In this document: positions 34,256 to 45,528 of the stretch, piece after piece
Layout: each line of letters begins with the position of its first letter
Numbering within the stretch: the stretch's first letter is position 1
DNA from: Rotaria socialis
Taxonomy: Eukaryota > Rotifera > Eurotatoria > Philodinida > Philodinidae
Direction of reading: 5' to 3'
Assembly: GCA_905331475.1 (NCBI GenBank)
Contig: CAJNYU010003956.1
Span: forward strand, 1 to 64,000
DNA length: 64,000 bases
Translations under genes and position numbers: made by a program
The notes under the pieces: generated by a model
What the model saw: only the letters and a program-made list of their open reading frames with translations
Databases searched by the model: none
What the model was told of the DNA's origin: nothing

Positions 34256-35627
34256 CCGGCAAGATGCTCCCCAGTGACACTTGCTCTCCGGTCACTCGCT
34301 CCTCAGCAACATTGGCTTCCAGAGCAGTGAGAATACATCCTATTCCGCAATGTTGAACATTCCGGAACCAGTTCCGCTCACGGAACCAATTCCATCTAAT
34401 TCCCGGAATTCCGTTTATCCATTCCGATTCAATTCCGGAATTCCCGGAATCACTGCCGAACAATTCCATCTAATTCCCGGAATTCCGTTTATCAATTCCG
34501 ATTCAATTCCGGAATTACACGGAATTCCTACGGATTCTGCCTAATTCCCAACGGTTCCGGAATTCAGCGCACTTACACTAACATCCACACCCACACTTAT
34601 GCCAACACCCACACTTATGCCAACACCCACACCATGCAATTCCAGTACGGAATTCCGGGAATTAGGTCAAACAGGAATTGATCGGCATTGAACGGAATTG
34701 AGTGATCAATGGATACTTGACATATCTTATAGCTCGGTGACAAATGCAATTCCGGGAATTGAGTCGAACAGGAATTGATCGGAATTTAACGGAATTACAC
34801 GGAATTCCTAGGGATTCCGTGTTGACCTAATTCCGGACCGGAAACGGATCATCACGAAATGGATAAGACAAGCTAGAAGTGATACAAGTTGTAATTCCGG
34901 AATTACTAGCAATTCCCGGAATTCCTTGTGATTCCGGAATTGAGTGATCAATGGACACTTGATATATCTTATAGCTCGGTGACGAATGCAGCTCCGGTAC
35001 GGAATTCCGGGGATTGAGTCGAACGGGAATTGAACGGAATTCCGTCTAATTCCCAGGGATTCCGTCTAATTCCCAGGGATTCCGTATTGACCTAATTCCG
35101 GAATTCCGGACCAGAATCGGATCATGACGAAATGGGTAAGCAAGCTACAATAGTGATACAAGTTGTAATTCCTAGGAATTCTCAGTGACTTCGCTTTCAT
35201 CTAATTCCGGAATTGGACTGAATTCCGTGGAATTCCGGGAATCGGACGAACCAATTCCGGAATCGGACAGTGTTCATATTTGACCTAATTCCGGAATCGA
35301 CGGAACTGATTCCGGGGTGGAACTGGTTCCGGAATGTTCAACATTGCGGAATTGGATGACTGCTCAGAGCAGTAATTTCACAACGGTGTCTGATTCATAC
35401 AAAAGTGAGGGTCTTAGCGTGAAGGTGTGTGTGAGTGAAGTGGATAAACATCTGTCTATACGAGCACTGATGAACTCACAACGACAACGATACACTCATG
35501 CCCTCAAATAAATAAATTTATATTTGAATCTCGTGATGATTAATGTTTTTCTTAGATACAGTTAGGGAGCAAGTGTCTCTGGGGAGCAACTATCCAAGGA
35601 GCATCTCCCTGCGGAGCATCTTGCCGG
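34256..35627. repeat. Outer inverted repeat pair enclosing the minisatellite element
   Basis: CCGGCAAGATGCTCC at 34256-34270 has its exact reverse complement at 35613-35627, and both sides continue with weaker similarity (AAGAAACG outside; GACACTTGCTC inside). This suggests that the minisatellite element at 34329-35365 inserted into an older inverted-repeat element. No duplication was identified for the outer pair. Confidence 0.5.
34329..35365. mobile_element. TIR-bounded GGAATTCC minisatellite element (copy 1, 1037 bp)
   Basis: The left end GAGAATACATCCTATTCCGC and the right end (reverse complement GAGCAGTCATCCAATTCCGC) continue together as AATGTTGAACATTCCGGAAC, giving TIRs of about 50 bp. 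AGAGCAGT flanks it on both sides (34321-34328 and 35366-35373), an 8-bp target duplication. The interior is a dense array of AATTCCGGAATTCC palindromes, with a block of CACACCC/ACTTATGCCA repeats at 34585-34632 and two internal copies of TTGATATATCTTATAGCTCGG-type sequence near 34728 and 34960. There is no transposase; it looks non-autonomous, possibly hAT-mobilised given the duplication length. Confidence 0.82.
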
Positions 35628-36434
35628 GACTCCCAAGAAACGCGTAGGAAAAACTACAAAAATATCTTCATTTGAAATAATAATGATGGAATCACACCGT
35701 GAAAATGAATTATACCAAAAAATGAATATTACCATCGACTTGCTGCTTCATAATGCCTATGCTACCATTAGTGAATATTATATCTACTGGTGTTGTATCA
35801 GTGAACCATAATCACTGCTGTGTAGCTAACTACATTTCCTTGATCATTACGAGAGAAATCAATTTTTCTTATCACATAATCAGGGCTTCGCTTTCTGTGT
35901 ATTTTTTAATCTTATGTCAAGAAATATTGTAAATAGTATTTCAAAACATTCGCATAATTAATCATAGTAAAACAGAAAAAGAAATTGAATTCTTAAGTGT
36001 AGATTGCTGCTGGTTATTTCCAACATTTTATAATGAGTAACTTCATTGAAATAGATTTTACAATGTTGCCTTGAAAATAGCAATTCGAGTTTTCTTTACA
36101 CTCTCATGTAACATTATGTTTGTTTTCGTCTCATTCTTCCGATTTTGATTGTTTCAAACTGTATGAGAAAATTTCCAATCACATAAAGAATGAATATAAA
36201 AAAGGAGAAATCATGCTCTTCTATCGAGCTTATGCAAAAAAAAGAGAATCCCATTCTGCTTATAGGTTGAATGGAAACCCTGTGTCAAAAAATTATGTAA
36301 AATAAGCATCGTCATTCTGGATATGAATTGTTGTAGATTGTACTGTTGACGGCAAACAGATGAGTCATGCCTAAAATTCACAATTATAGTTAACAGGGGA
36401 CTTTTACTTTACTCGTTCAGCTTATATAAGAGTA
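35374..36434. other. No recognised gene
   Basis: AT-rich unique-looking sequence between two elements; no domain recognised in any frame. Confidence 0.4.
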
Positions 36435-37484
36435 CACTGAAAAACAAATGGTACCACACCGAACCCAAAAGTGTTTCAATTTCGTTTCAACTCTCTGAAT
36501 CCTTCTAGGTTTCGTAGATAAAACAAGAAACACTTGAAAAAGTATTCTCAGTCTATCGGGATGATATTTCAGGTAACCGGAGTTTTTTCGAAACCTTTCT
36601 GAGGGTTCCGTATTCATTTTAAAATTGGTTCGGTGCACCAGAAAAAAATTAGTATGATTACCAAACCATTTTTAAAATGAATACGGAACCCTCAGAAAGG
36701 TTTCGAAAAAACTCCGGCTACCTGAAAATAATCCTGATAGACTGACGAGGGAAGGTCGCCAACTGTTCAATCCTTTTGCGTTGAAAATATTTACATTGCG
36801 TAGCTCCCAAGGAGTTATGGATACGCTGAAAATATTTTGGGCGGATAGCTGGTTGTTATGAAAATAGTCCATCTTAAAGGTATGGTTATTAGGGAGTGTC
36901 TGGGCTCCCCCTTAGGAACATTAGAAAAATTTATTTTCGAATTTTGACTTGCGACTTTACATAGAAATACACCTCAGCGAGAGCAGTATTTTGTGCACAT
37001 TTTTGGTCATTAAATTTGTTTATTTCGTCAAATCTACTACTTAATTTGAAAGATGTAGAATAAACATTTCACAATAGATGAATCTATTGATAGGAATGCT
37101 AGAAGGATCTGAAACGTTCATAAAAAGTTGTTCTCCTTGCGGCGTCTATCTATGTAAAGTTGCAAGTCAAAACTTGAAAATAAATTTTTCTAATGTTCCT
37201 AAGGGAAGCCCAGGCACTCATTAAAACCAACATCTTACAAATGACCTATTTTCGTAACAATAAGCTATCCGCCGAAAATATTTTCAGTGTATCTATAAAT
37301 CTTTTGGAGCTACATAATGCAAGTAGTTTAAACGCAAAAGCGATTGAACAGTTGGTGATCTTCCCTCGTGAGAATACTTTTTCAAGTATTTCTTGTTTTA
37401 TCTACAAAACCTAAAAGGATTCAGAGAATTGAAACGAAATCGAAATACCTTTGGGTTCGGTGTGGTACCATTTTTTATTCAGTG
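36435..37484. mobile_element. Foldback element with CACTGAA termini (1050 bp)
   Basis: The left arm CACTGAAAAACAAATGGTAC and the right arm (reverse complement CACTGAATAAAAAATGGTAC) stay similar over several hundred bases, converging on a unique loop around 36980-37135. TA flanks both ends (36433-36434 and 37485-37486). The left arm alone carries an extra 195-bp palindrome (36550-36744). CACT-type ends recall EnSpm/CACTA elements; assignment is tentative. No transposase. Confidence 0.75.
36549..36744. mobile_element. 195-bp hairpin nested in one arm of the foldback element
   Basis: Perfect ends CAGTCTATC and GATAGACTG, with arms of about 80 bp (TTTCAGGTAACCGGAG against CTCCGGCTACCTGAAA; AAAATGAATACGGAACCCTC repeated inverted). 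The right arm of the host element (about 37362-37375) has the uninterrupted sequence, giving a precise empty site. No target duplication is obvious. Confidence 0.8.
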
Positions 37485-37486
37485 TA

Positions 37487-39034
37487 TAAGTTCATCCCTA
37501 CCACATACAGAGTCGAGTCTACTCGTTGTGACTCAAGTTCCGTTAGATCTGCCTTCATTTTTTTAAAATTGTTTCGAATTCGGCTCTGTGCGTATTCTGT
37601 CTCTGATTCCCACTAAAACCACTATGACTGAATGGTTAAGGTTAGGTATACTACTTTAAGTTTGTTACGAACTGGTGTTAGCAGGATAGTAGCGTGATAG
37701 AATGATAGCAAAACGGAGAATAGCACAATCCTTTTTCGTTTCGAATTGAACCATGAATCTTCTGCTTTCCGAATAGTGATACGACTAGTATACTTCGAAA
37801 GGTATCTTCTCTCTATTCTATGCCTGGAGGGAAACACTGCAAACATGATAAAATTTTATTTTAAAAATAAAGTTCAATTTTAAATGCCACACCTAGTGAG
37901 GATTTTGGACACATATTGACGGCATTAGACATTGGGTCATATATTTATGATAGTAGATTGTCTAACATGATGAGTCAATGTATACGGAAGTTGAGCTGAC
38001 TAAGAGTAACAATTCAGAGTCAGGTTGGTTCTATGTCCATAGATGTAGCTATTCCGTAGCCTGAAAGAATAGGGTCTAGAAACCGTAGTTTTCTGTGTTT
38101 GAATTGGTGTCATCTGCGTTTAGATCGGTGACAGAGATTACTTCAGTATTTTGGTGTAGTTTCCGAGATAAATTCTGCCTTTTAGTGGATTTTGTAGCCA
38201 AATTCTTGTTTCTATTTTTTGCCATTTTTTTTCTAACTAGTTTTTAAACAAATAACGTAATCTTTTCCTGCCTTTCAACTATTCCCTAGACTGAATGGTT
38301 AGGGCCTATAAGCTGTAATTCATCTGTGTCTGTTTGTCTGTAACAAGGTCTTCGTACAAATGACCACTTCTACGACTCAAATGACCATTGTTATGATCTA
38401 AACGAAACTTTTTTGACAAAAGTGACCATTTACGTAGCACGTATTATTGCCGAATACCGCGAGAGACCATACCGCATAGTCACGTCTATTGGTTATGCAA
38501 TCAAAGGAGACAGCCGAAGTCCCTATAAGGAACTTTGATGCTTCCATCGCTAAATTTTTGAAAGGTGTGATCCAGTTGCTAGGTGAAACTCAGCCTACCC
38601 CCTCCCTTCTGAAAGATATTTAAGCCCCCTGACGAGAACTGCTAACAGTGTATTCCATTAGTCAGGAGGCTCAGAGTCCCCCTTCTTTTAGACGCAAAAT
38701 CGTGGTTCAGTCGCTGTTTAGCACCTGCACTTCACGCTTATTTTGGCTGCATTTTTCTCTTCATTCTAATTGGAAATTTTTCATTGTCGCCTGATCGGTA
38801 CCCCACTTTCACCTATTCGCTCTCTGGGTCGCTTGCTTCGGGTGAACTTATTCAGTCATCTTTTTTGGAAATTTCAGAATGTATGGTGGAAATAGTCGAC
38901 GAAGTGAGGTGTTCATATATGTATATGTGTGAGTTCTCTCAGTCTACAGCCCAGTGAATCGATTTTCGATCCACGTTACTTGTTAATAGCTGTGGAAAAA
39001 ATATCTAGCTTTTCAAGCTATGCTTTTAAGCAGT
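37487..39034. other. No recognised gene
   Basis: About 1.5 kb of mixed sequence with short frames only. Confidence 0.4.
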
Positions 39035-39042
39035 GTCGTATA

Positions 39043-39777
39043 GAGAGGTGTCACATATCGGAAATATCGGGGATGCTAGAGATGCCAACGGAGACGCCGA
39101 TATACAAAACTATTAATAACACAATACCAATACTATGGCTACATAGAATTATTTAAGCGTATTCTACGTCTCTGCGTGAGACGCCGCATCTCTTGCACTT
39201 CTCCACAGAGAGATGCCGCATATCTGGCATCTGCATCTCCCGATGAAAAAATATTTTTTTCGATTTTCAAGCCCTAGACCCCACCGCATATACGTCGAAG
39301 TTGAAACTTGAATTCAACTGAAACTTCAACTTTCAACTTTCAAGTTTCATCTCACTGCTCTGACACTACTGCCACATCTTTGGTGCATGTGTGTGTGTAT
39401 ACGAAGATATGTTCGTTCCCCGGCGCCCACACCCTTGAAACTAGACAGTTGAAGGTTGAAACTTGAAAGTTGGAGTTTCAGTTGAATTCAAGTTTCAAGT
39501 TCGACGTATATGCGATGGGGGTCTAGGGGTTGAAAATCGAAAAATATTTTTTCATCGGGAGATGCAGATGCCAGATATGCGGCATCTCTCTGTGGAGAAG
39601 TGCGAGAGATGCGGTGTACCTGCGTGAGATGCGGCAGGTGTATTGCAGATACAGAGTGCGCGTGATTGATTTCTTCTGGCGATGATATTTTATTTGCTGG
39701 GAGTATAACTGTTGTGTATCCCTGATCTCTCGTGGCATCTCTAGCATATCCGATTTGTAAGATATATGACACTACTG
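39043..39777. mobile_element. hAT-type MITE (735 bp)
   Basis: Perfect 8-bp duplication GTCGTATA (39035-39042 and 39778-39785). Termini are GAGAGGTGTCACATATC and, on the other strand, CAGTAGTGTCATATATC, followed by shared ATGCTAGAGATGCC. The second end fits the hAT pattern CAGNGNTGTCA. Long inverted segments inside (GAGATGCCGCATATCTGGCA; GAAACTTGAATTCAAC) make most of it palindromic. No coding capacity. Confidence 0.8.
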
Positions 39778-40112
39778 GTCGTATACTGTAAATTCATAAC
39801 AAGACAGAGTATTCCTGTTCGTATTTTTTTATTCCACTCTCACTATTCCTAGTTTAGATGAGCATTATTGTCTTTGTTTCGATCAGCATACTATTTAAAT
39901 AACAAAGATAGCAATATAGCAATTCGAAGTCAGGTTATTTTGACTTTTCATATTTACTAATTCGTCTTCTTTGGCATAGTTGAATTTCTTCTTATACTTT
40001 TGTTTTCTGTTCTCTTACCTTTTCTTTCGTCTTGACCTTCTTCAATATTATGGTAATTTTCTTTCTCAGCTTCGATATATTTTATGTTTATTTAGGTTTT
40101 ATTATCTAATAN

Positions 40113-40215
<103 letters not shown>

Positions 40216-40559
40216 ATCAATCTCACATCGTTGAATTGTTCGTACATAAGTTAGAAAACACACGCTGATATCAGATACAGTATTATATTTCTCTGTGTAT
40301 CTTCTAAGTTTACTATTGCCATTATCGACGATCCTACTAGATCAACAATTCCACAAAGCTTCCTTACTTTCTTCGCCGATTCAAAAAGCTATGCATGCGT
40401 ATGTCAATATTATTCAATCTTTATCATTTTAGAATTCAATCATTTATCACACTGTGTTGGAAATCACAGCTTGTGAATTGACACAAGAAACTTGATAACA
40501 AAACGAGAATAATATCCTCAATTACTGCACAAGACTATACATTCAATAACGAAGAATCA

Positions 40560-42389
40560 ATGCCAAAAAATCAGCTAAAACAACATCGATCGCTAGACAT
40601 CAGTGACATATATCGTAAAGTAGTCATTATAAGTGAAAAAATTAGCAATACGAAGAGGGCACATTGCAGTATTAGCCTAGAGGATACAGGTTTCAATAAT
40701 ACGGGCAATGCAGATATTGTTCGCTCTGTTCTATCGAGCAAACGAGCAAATGGCAAGTCTTCAACTAGTTTTATACCATTGACCTCAATAATAAATAATA
40801 CTGAAGAATCAGAGACACATGAAAGTATAGAAAAGATTAAGGAGAATTGCCGAGAGTATCAATTCACCGAATTGGACACTGTAAAGGAAATACGAAATCG
40901 TACTTTTTCGAACTGGCCACATCGAATATCACCTTCCAGTGCACAAATGATTGAAGCTGGATTTTTTAACTGCAATGTAGGGGATCGAGTCATTTGTGTA
41001 TATTGCAATATAATCTGTCAACAATGGACTCCAAACACTGACAATCCAGTGGAAATACACAAAACACTTTCTCCTAAATGTCCATATGTGCTTGCAATTC
41101 TTGATCGTCAGCAACTATCAGCTATCCAAATTATGAATGATCAGTTCATGAGAGATAATTGGACAGGGGCGATGAATGCAGATACACTTCGTTGTGGCGA
41201 TATAGTGAATACGATTGCCTGCCATCAAAATTATATGGAAATCCCACGACGTTACGCATCATTTGCTACATGTCCCACTGAAAATCTACCATCCGTTGAG
41301 AATTTAGTCAAAGCAGGCTTCTTTTATACCGGTAGTAAAAATATTGTAACGTGCTTTTATTGCAATGGATCATTACAGAACTGGGGAGTAAACGATAATC
41401 CAATGATTGAGCATGCTCGTTGGTTTCCACACTGCGGATATGCAAAACAATTATGCGGTGCAGAACTGTATAGGAAAATTCAAAACTCTAAAGAATGTCA
41501 AAAAAGTAAGAACGATTCAAGACTGAAATAACTCAACGGTTTGTAACCCTGTTTAACTTCAGAAAATGACAAGAAGACCCCACCAAGTAATCAATATGGA
41601 ACAAATACGGGTAGTTCTCAAAGTAGAACATTGGATTCCACAGATGAGATCACTATCTCGAGACTGGTAGCGGCCCGACTTGACTTGCCGATGTCACAAC
41701 GTTTGCTTGAGCAAAACTTCAAGTTATCGATCATCAAGCGCTGTTGGGAAGATCAACTGCGACTAAAAGGTAAGATTTAAAAACAAAAAATAATTTAGTA
41801 CGATGCGGCTATTTGACTGAATTATATGTAAATGTAAGTTTAGGGGAAGATTTCGCTGACGATTGTGATCTAATGGTTGCATGCATCATTCTTCAAAAAG
41901 AAATCAAATACATTGATGGAAAAAAAGAGAATATTATTATTCCAAATGTAGCAATGAATAAGATTCACGAAAGACAACAAACAGGTATTTAATATGAACT
42001 ATAAATGAAAACTGACTTTTTATTTTGTAGAGAATTTTTCTTATGAACAAGAGAATTCTGAAAAGGTTCTAATAAAATCTTTAAATAATACTGATGTCGA
42101 GATGTCGACATTATCCAAATCTGCCGTTTGCGATACAACTGAAAAAAAGCCGTTAATAAATATCAACAAAAATGTTCATGCAACATTAAATGGTGCAGAT
42201 GGTTTTACTCAACACATGGAGAAAGATTCGGCACTAGTGTACCCTTGCAATTTATGCTTGACAGAAGAAAAATGTCTTAGCTGTATACCCTGTGGACACG
42301 TGGCAACGTGTGTTCCTTGTGGCCATTCCCTTCGATCGTGTCCAATATGTCGCTCAGAAATTAAGGCTTTTGTGAGAGTGTATTTTTGA
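40560..42389 (+). CDS. Inhibitor-of-apoptosis protein, two BIR domains plus RING (IAP gene 3)
   Basis: Four exons: 40560-41505, 41563-41769, 41844-41984, 42031-42389, with the same phases as IAP genes 1 and 2. The position of BIR1 holds only a remnant (TGFNNTGNADIVRSVLSS): its CxxC and the distal His/Cys are gone. BIR2 and BIR3 (NWPHRISPSSAQMIEAGFF; CVYC..H..C; CFYC..H..C) are intact and nearly identical to gene 2 over 40899-41480. The helical region (LVAARLDLPMS, KRCWEDQLRLK) and the RING (CNLC, CIPCGH, CPIC, ending AFVRVYF) follow. Family role as for the other copies: caspase or IAP-antagonist binding and ubiquitin ligation. The frame is open throughout, so it is probably functional despite loss of BIR1. 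Confidence 0.9.
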
Positions 42390-42889
42390 AGTTTTCATTT
42401 GTGAACTTGACTATCGTTATTTAAAAACAAAGATAAGCTCATAAAATTTGCATATTCTTAATAGTTTAGAATTCATATTCGTATAAAATTGGTATCTTTA
42501 ATAGTATACTCAAAAACTGTGAGGGGTGTCCAAGGACTGAGAATTAGGAATTCTTCGTCAGTTTCCCTGCAGTTCCATGCATACTAAAAGTAAAAATATG
42601 GACTATTCACGATACTTTTTGTTCTTACACTTATTTTCACCTGCGAAATTGCGAGAACCAATAGCTCCGTGTACAATTTATTTTAAAAATAGCAATATCG
42701 CGACTTTCGTGAGTGGTGAAATTGTGTGGGAACCAATGATTGATTCTCATTTGTCCTACACTCTAAAAAAATAGGTTTGTTACAGAACCTTAAAAAGTCC
42801 GCATTTTTCCACTGAAACTTGTTAAGTTCCGTGGAATGCAAATGGATTCGTGGTTCCCTTTCTAAACCTTTTTAAGTTCAGCAGATTTT

Positions 42890-43500
42890 ATAGGGTTCGG
42901 CTATTTTGCGACGAAACTCTTTGCAAGTTCCGTAAAGTCGTTTGCGGTTTCGTACATCATGTGCCGATCCTTTCATAGTTTCGTAAAATGAGCTAAGGTT
43001 TCGTAATATGCCGACAGAACCAGCGTTGGTTTCGTTGATCAAACAATGGCTCCGTCTATTTGACACGAAACCACTGATAGTTTCGTTGACAATCCGAAGG
43101 TTTCTAAGTTTTTGTGCGGAACTTCTCGAGTCTCTGGATAGCTTTACGGTTTGGTACATTTTAGACGAAACCAGTGATGGTTTCGTAAACTGTCGACAGG
43201 TTTGATGTATTTTATACGTAACAACTGATAGTTTCGTTGGCCATCCGAAGGTTTCGTATTTTTTGCGCGGAACTTCTCGATAGTCACTAGATGCCTGTAA
43301 CGTTTCGTACATTTTACAGAAAACCCCGGATAATAGCGTTGAGAATCCGAAGGTTTCGTATTTTTTGGGCGGAACTTTTCGAATTTTCTCGTCCGCTAAA
43401 AGGCTTAGTACATTTTATACAAAACGGTTCATAGGTTCCAACGTTCTCTGAAGGTTTCCCACATTTCATATTGACTCGACATGATTTCGTTAATTTGCTT
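42890..43500 (+). repeat. Degenerate GGTTTCGTA subterminal repeats
   Basis: Repeated modules: GAAACCACTGATAGTTTCGT, ATCCGAAGGTTTCGTA, GCGGAACTTCTCGA and GGTACATTTTA recur several times with divergence (near 43060, 43140, 43230, 43340). Short minus-strand frames across this block are repeat translations. Confidence 0.65.
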
Positions 43501-44164
43501 TCATACATTTCCCATAATTATACGAAGAGTATACGATTCTGACCTATACTGATAGTTGTCTTCCTTTCTTTCACTCCTGACCAGTTCATTATTCCCTTCA
43601 AGATCGGCCTCATTCCCTCAACGACAAGGAGGCTCATAGGGAAAACATTCAAAAATTTGAACGTTTTCATTTCTCGGGCTAAAAACAATATAAGGCAGTG
43701 GCTCACTTACTTAAACAGCCTTCTGTCTTTTTGCGACACCTTCCTATTGGCTATCGAGGTCCAGCAACCCGAATATGTAATCCGTTTTTCGCGTCCAGTC
43801 CCTATTGGTCGGAACATCTGTCCATCCCAGAGTCAAAAACTGTAAACGTAGATTTTTTATTTCAACTCGGGGCAAAATTCTGAGGTAAGTTTGATATGAT
43901 GAAAATTATTTGAGATGTTGTTTATGTTATAGATTCACTCATATTAAGATTTTAAGTAAACTTAATTTCGCAAAATAATGCAAATGTTTTTTAGCTTAAT
44001 CATTGATTCGTTGAAAGATGCAATTTCAGGTAAGTTTGATTTTATAAAATATCGTAATTCTTTTCTTTTTTTGTGTTCTAGGTTGATGTATATGCGGAAT
44101 TTTAGGTAAGCTTGATCTTTTCAATTTATTAAACTTTGTTAATATTGTTATTTTAGGCTGATGT

Positions 44165-44929
44165 GAGAATACATCCTGTGCCGATATTGATGGCACGCTT
44201 CGATGATTCTCCTTCCTTCTCTTTCTGTTCTCTTTCCATTGTTCTAATATCTCTCTCTATTGTCTCTCTTATATCTCTCTCCTATATATACGTGTGTTAT
44301 GTATGAAGTTGGGACACTCTGGAGATGTCAGATGACACAATACACCATCATGCCGACGGGCATAGGCGACACTCTCTAGTTTTGTCGCTACACTCTGGAT
44401 AACTTGAAGTAGCCTAATAAACATCTTTGCCGAGAGTGGCACAAGCTACTCTAACCAAGTTGTTCGTTACACATCCTATTCCGCAATGTTGAACATTCCG
44501 GAACCAGTTCCGCTCATGGAATCAATTCCATCTAATTCCTGGAATTCCGTTTATCCCTTCCGATTCAATTCCGGAATTCCCAGAATCACTGCAGATCAAT
44601 TCCATCTAATTCCCGGAAATCCGTTTATCCCTTCCGATTCAATTCTGGAATTACACGGAATTCCTACGGATTCCGCCTAATTCCCAACGGTTCTGGAATT
44701 CAGTGCACCCACAGTGACATCCACACCCACACTTATGGCAACACCCACACCATGCAATTCCGGTACGGAATTCCGGGAATTAGGTCGAACAGGAATTGAA
44801 CGGAATTCCTAGGAATTCCGTCTAATTCCCAGCGATTCCGTATTGACTTAATTCCGGAATCGACGGAACTGATTCTGGGGGCGGAACTGGTTCCGAAATG
44901 TTCAACATTGTAGAATAGGATGACTGCTC
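44165..44929. mobile_element. TIR-bounded GGAATTCC minisatellite element (copy 2, with solo LTR inside)
   Basis: Same ends as copy 1: GAGAATACATCC at left, and GGATGACTGCTC at right. It is flanked by GCTGATGT (44157-44164) and GTTGATGT (44930-44937), an 8-bp duplication with one mismatch. Without the LTR insertion it is about 465 bp: a deletion derivative of the copy 1 type, retaining the CACACCC/ACTTATGGCA block at 44707-44753. Confidence 0.85.
44177..44471 (+). mobile_element. Solo LTR (295 bp)
   Basis: Begins TGTGCCGATATTG and ends GTTCGTTACA (TG..CA), flanked by CATCC on both sides (44172-44176 and 44472-44476), a 5-bp duplication typical of LTR retrotransposons. Copy 1 of the host element has the empty site AATACATCCTATTCCG. 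Inside are a TATA-like CTATATATACGTG (about 44281) and an AATAAA signal (about 44418). A related 201-bp copy lies at 55360-55560. Confidence 0.85.
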
Positions 44930-45478
44930 GTTGATGTATATATGCGGTTTTAGGTAAGTTTCATATATGAAACTTCATAAATTTTTGAATTGTTTTGATT
45001 GTAGGTTGATTCAAGTGGGCAAATAAAGAAGTAAGTTGAATCTTATGAAATGCTTATACTTATTTTTTTTCTTTGTTATAGGTTGTTTCACTTATGGAAT
45101 TCATCGGTGGTTTTCATTTTGATCCTCTGATGCCGTCCGTGGTATACATACCGTTTCGAGCGTTTTGTCAAAATCCAAGAATGATGCATATATATATATA
45201 TATATCCAATTCATTCAAAAGTAAGTGAACATATTCTATAGAGTAATTTTCCTTTACTGATGTAGACGGTTTCTCTATAGACTATGTCCACTTGATTTTG
45301 ATTGTTTTGGATATATACCATTGTTGGATTTTGAGAAATACTCGAAATGGTATGCATACCGCGGTCGACACTCGAGGATTAAATGAAATTTGGCCGAGTG
45401 GACAATTAGAAGAAGGTTTGATGCAAAGCAGTTTGTACGAAACCTTTTTGTGAATTGCTTTTGAAAGGTTTTGTACGA

Positions 45479-45528
45479 AACCATAAAAGGATCTTCCCGC
45501 GGATACGCGGGAAGATCCTTTTATGGTT
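45479..45528. repeat. Perfect 23-bp-arm hairpin with GATA loop
   Basis: The arm starting AACCATAAAAGGATCTTC at 45479-45501 has its exact complement at 45506-45528, leaving the loop GATA. It lies just inside the right end of the CACT element, so it may be a structural subterminal feature. Confidence 0.85.

Larger units (their letters stand above)
43885..45081 (+). repeat. Tandem array of mini-exon/intron-like units
   Basis: Six segments look like canonical short introns: 43885-43932, 43956-43994, 44030-44081, 44106-44156, 44954-45004, 45031-45081. Most open AG|GTAAG(T/C)TTGAT or close to it and all end in TAG. They are separated by pieces of 23-35 nt. Four of these pieces start GTTGATGT-like (GTTGATGTATATGCGGAATT at 44082; GTTGATGTATATATGCGG at 44930). 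The repeat period is about 76 bp. A minisatellite element has inserted in one GTTGATGT unit. Whether these are spliced exons of a captured gene or a minisatellite that mimics splice sites cannot be decided by reading. Confidence 0.6.

Noticed and set aside
34281-34544. ORF rich in Ser/Pro/Ile-Pro repeats
   Set aside because: It lies in the GGAATTCC minisatellite and recurs at 44486-44680 for that reason; both are repeat translations.
42878-43312. 144-codon minus-strand ORF
   Set aside because: It covers the GGTTTCGTA subterminal repeats; its repeated SSAQKLRNLR-type modules mirror the DNA repeat.
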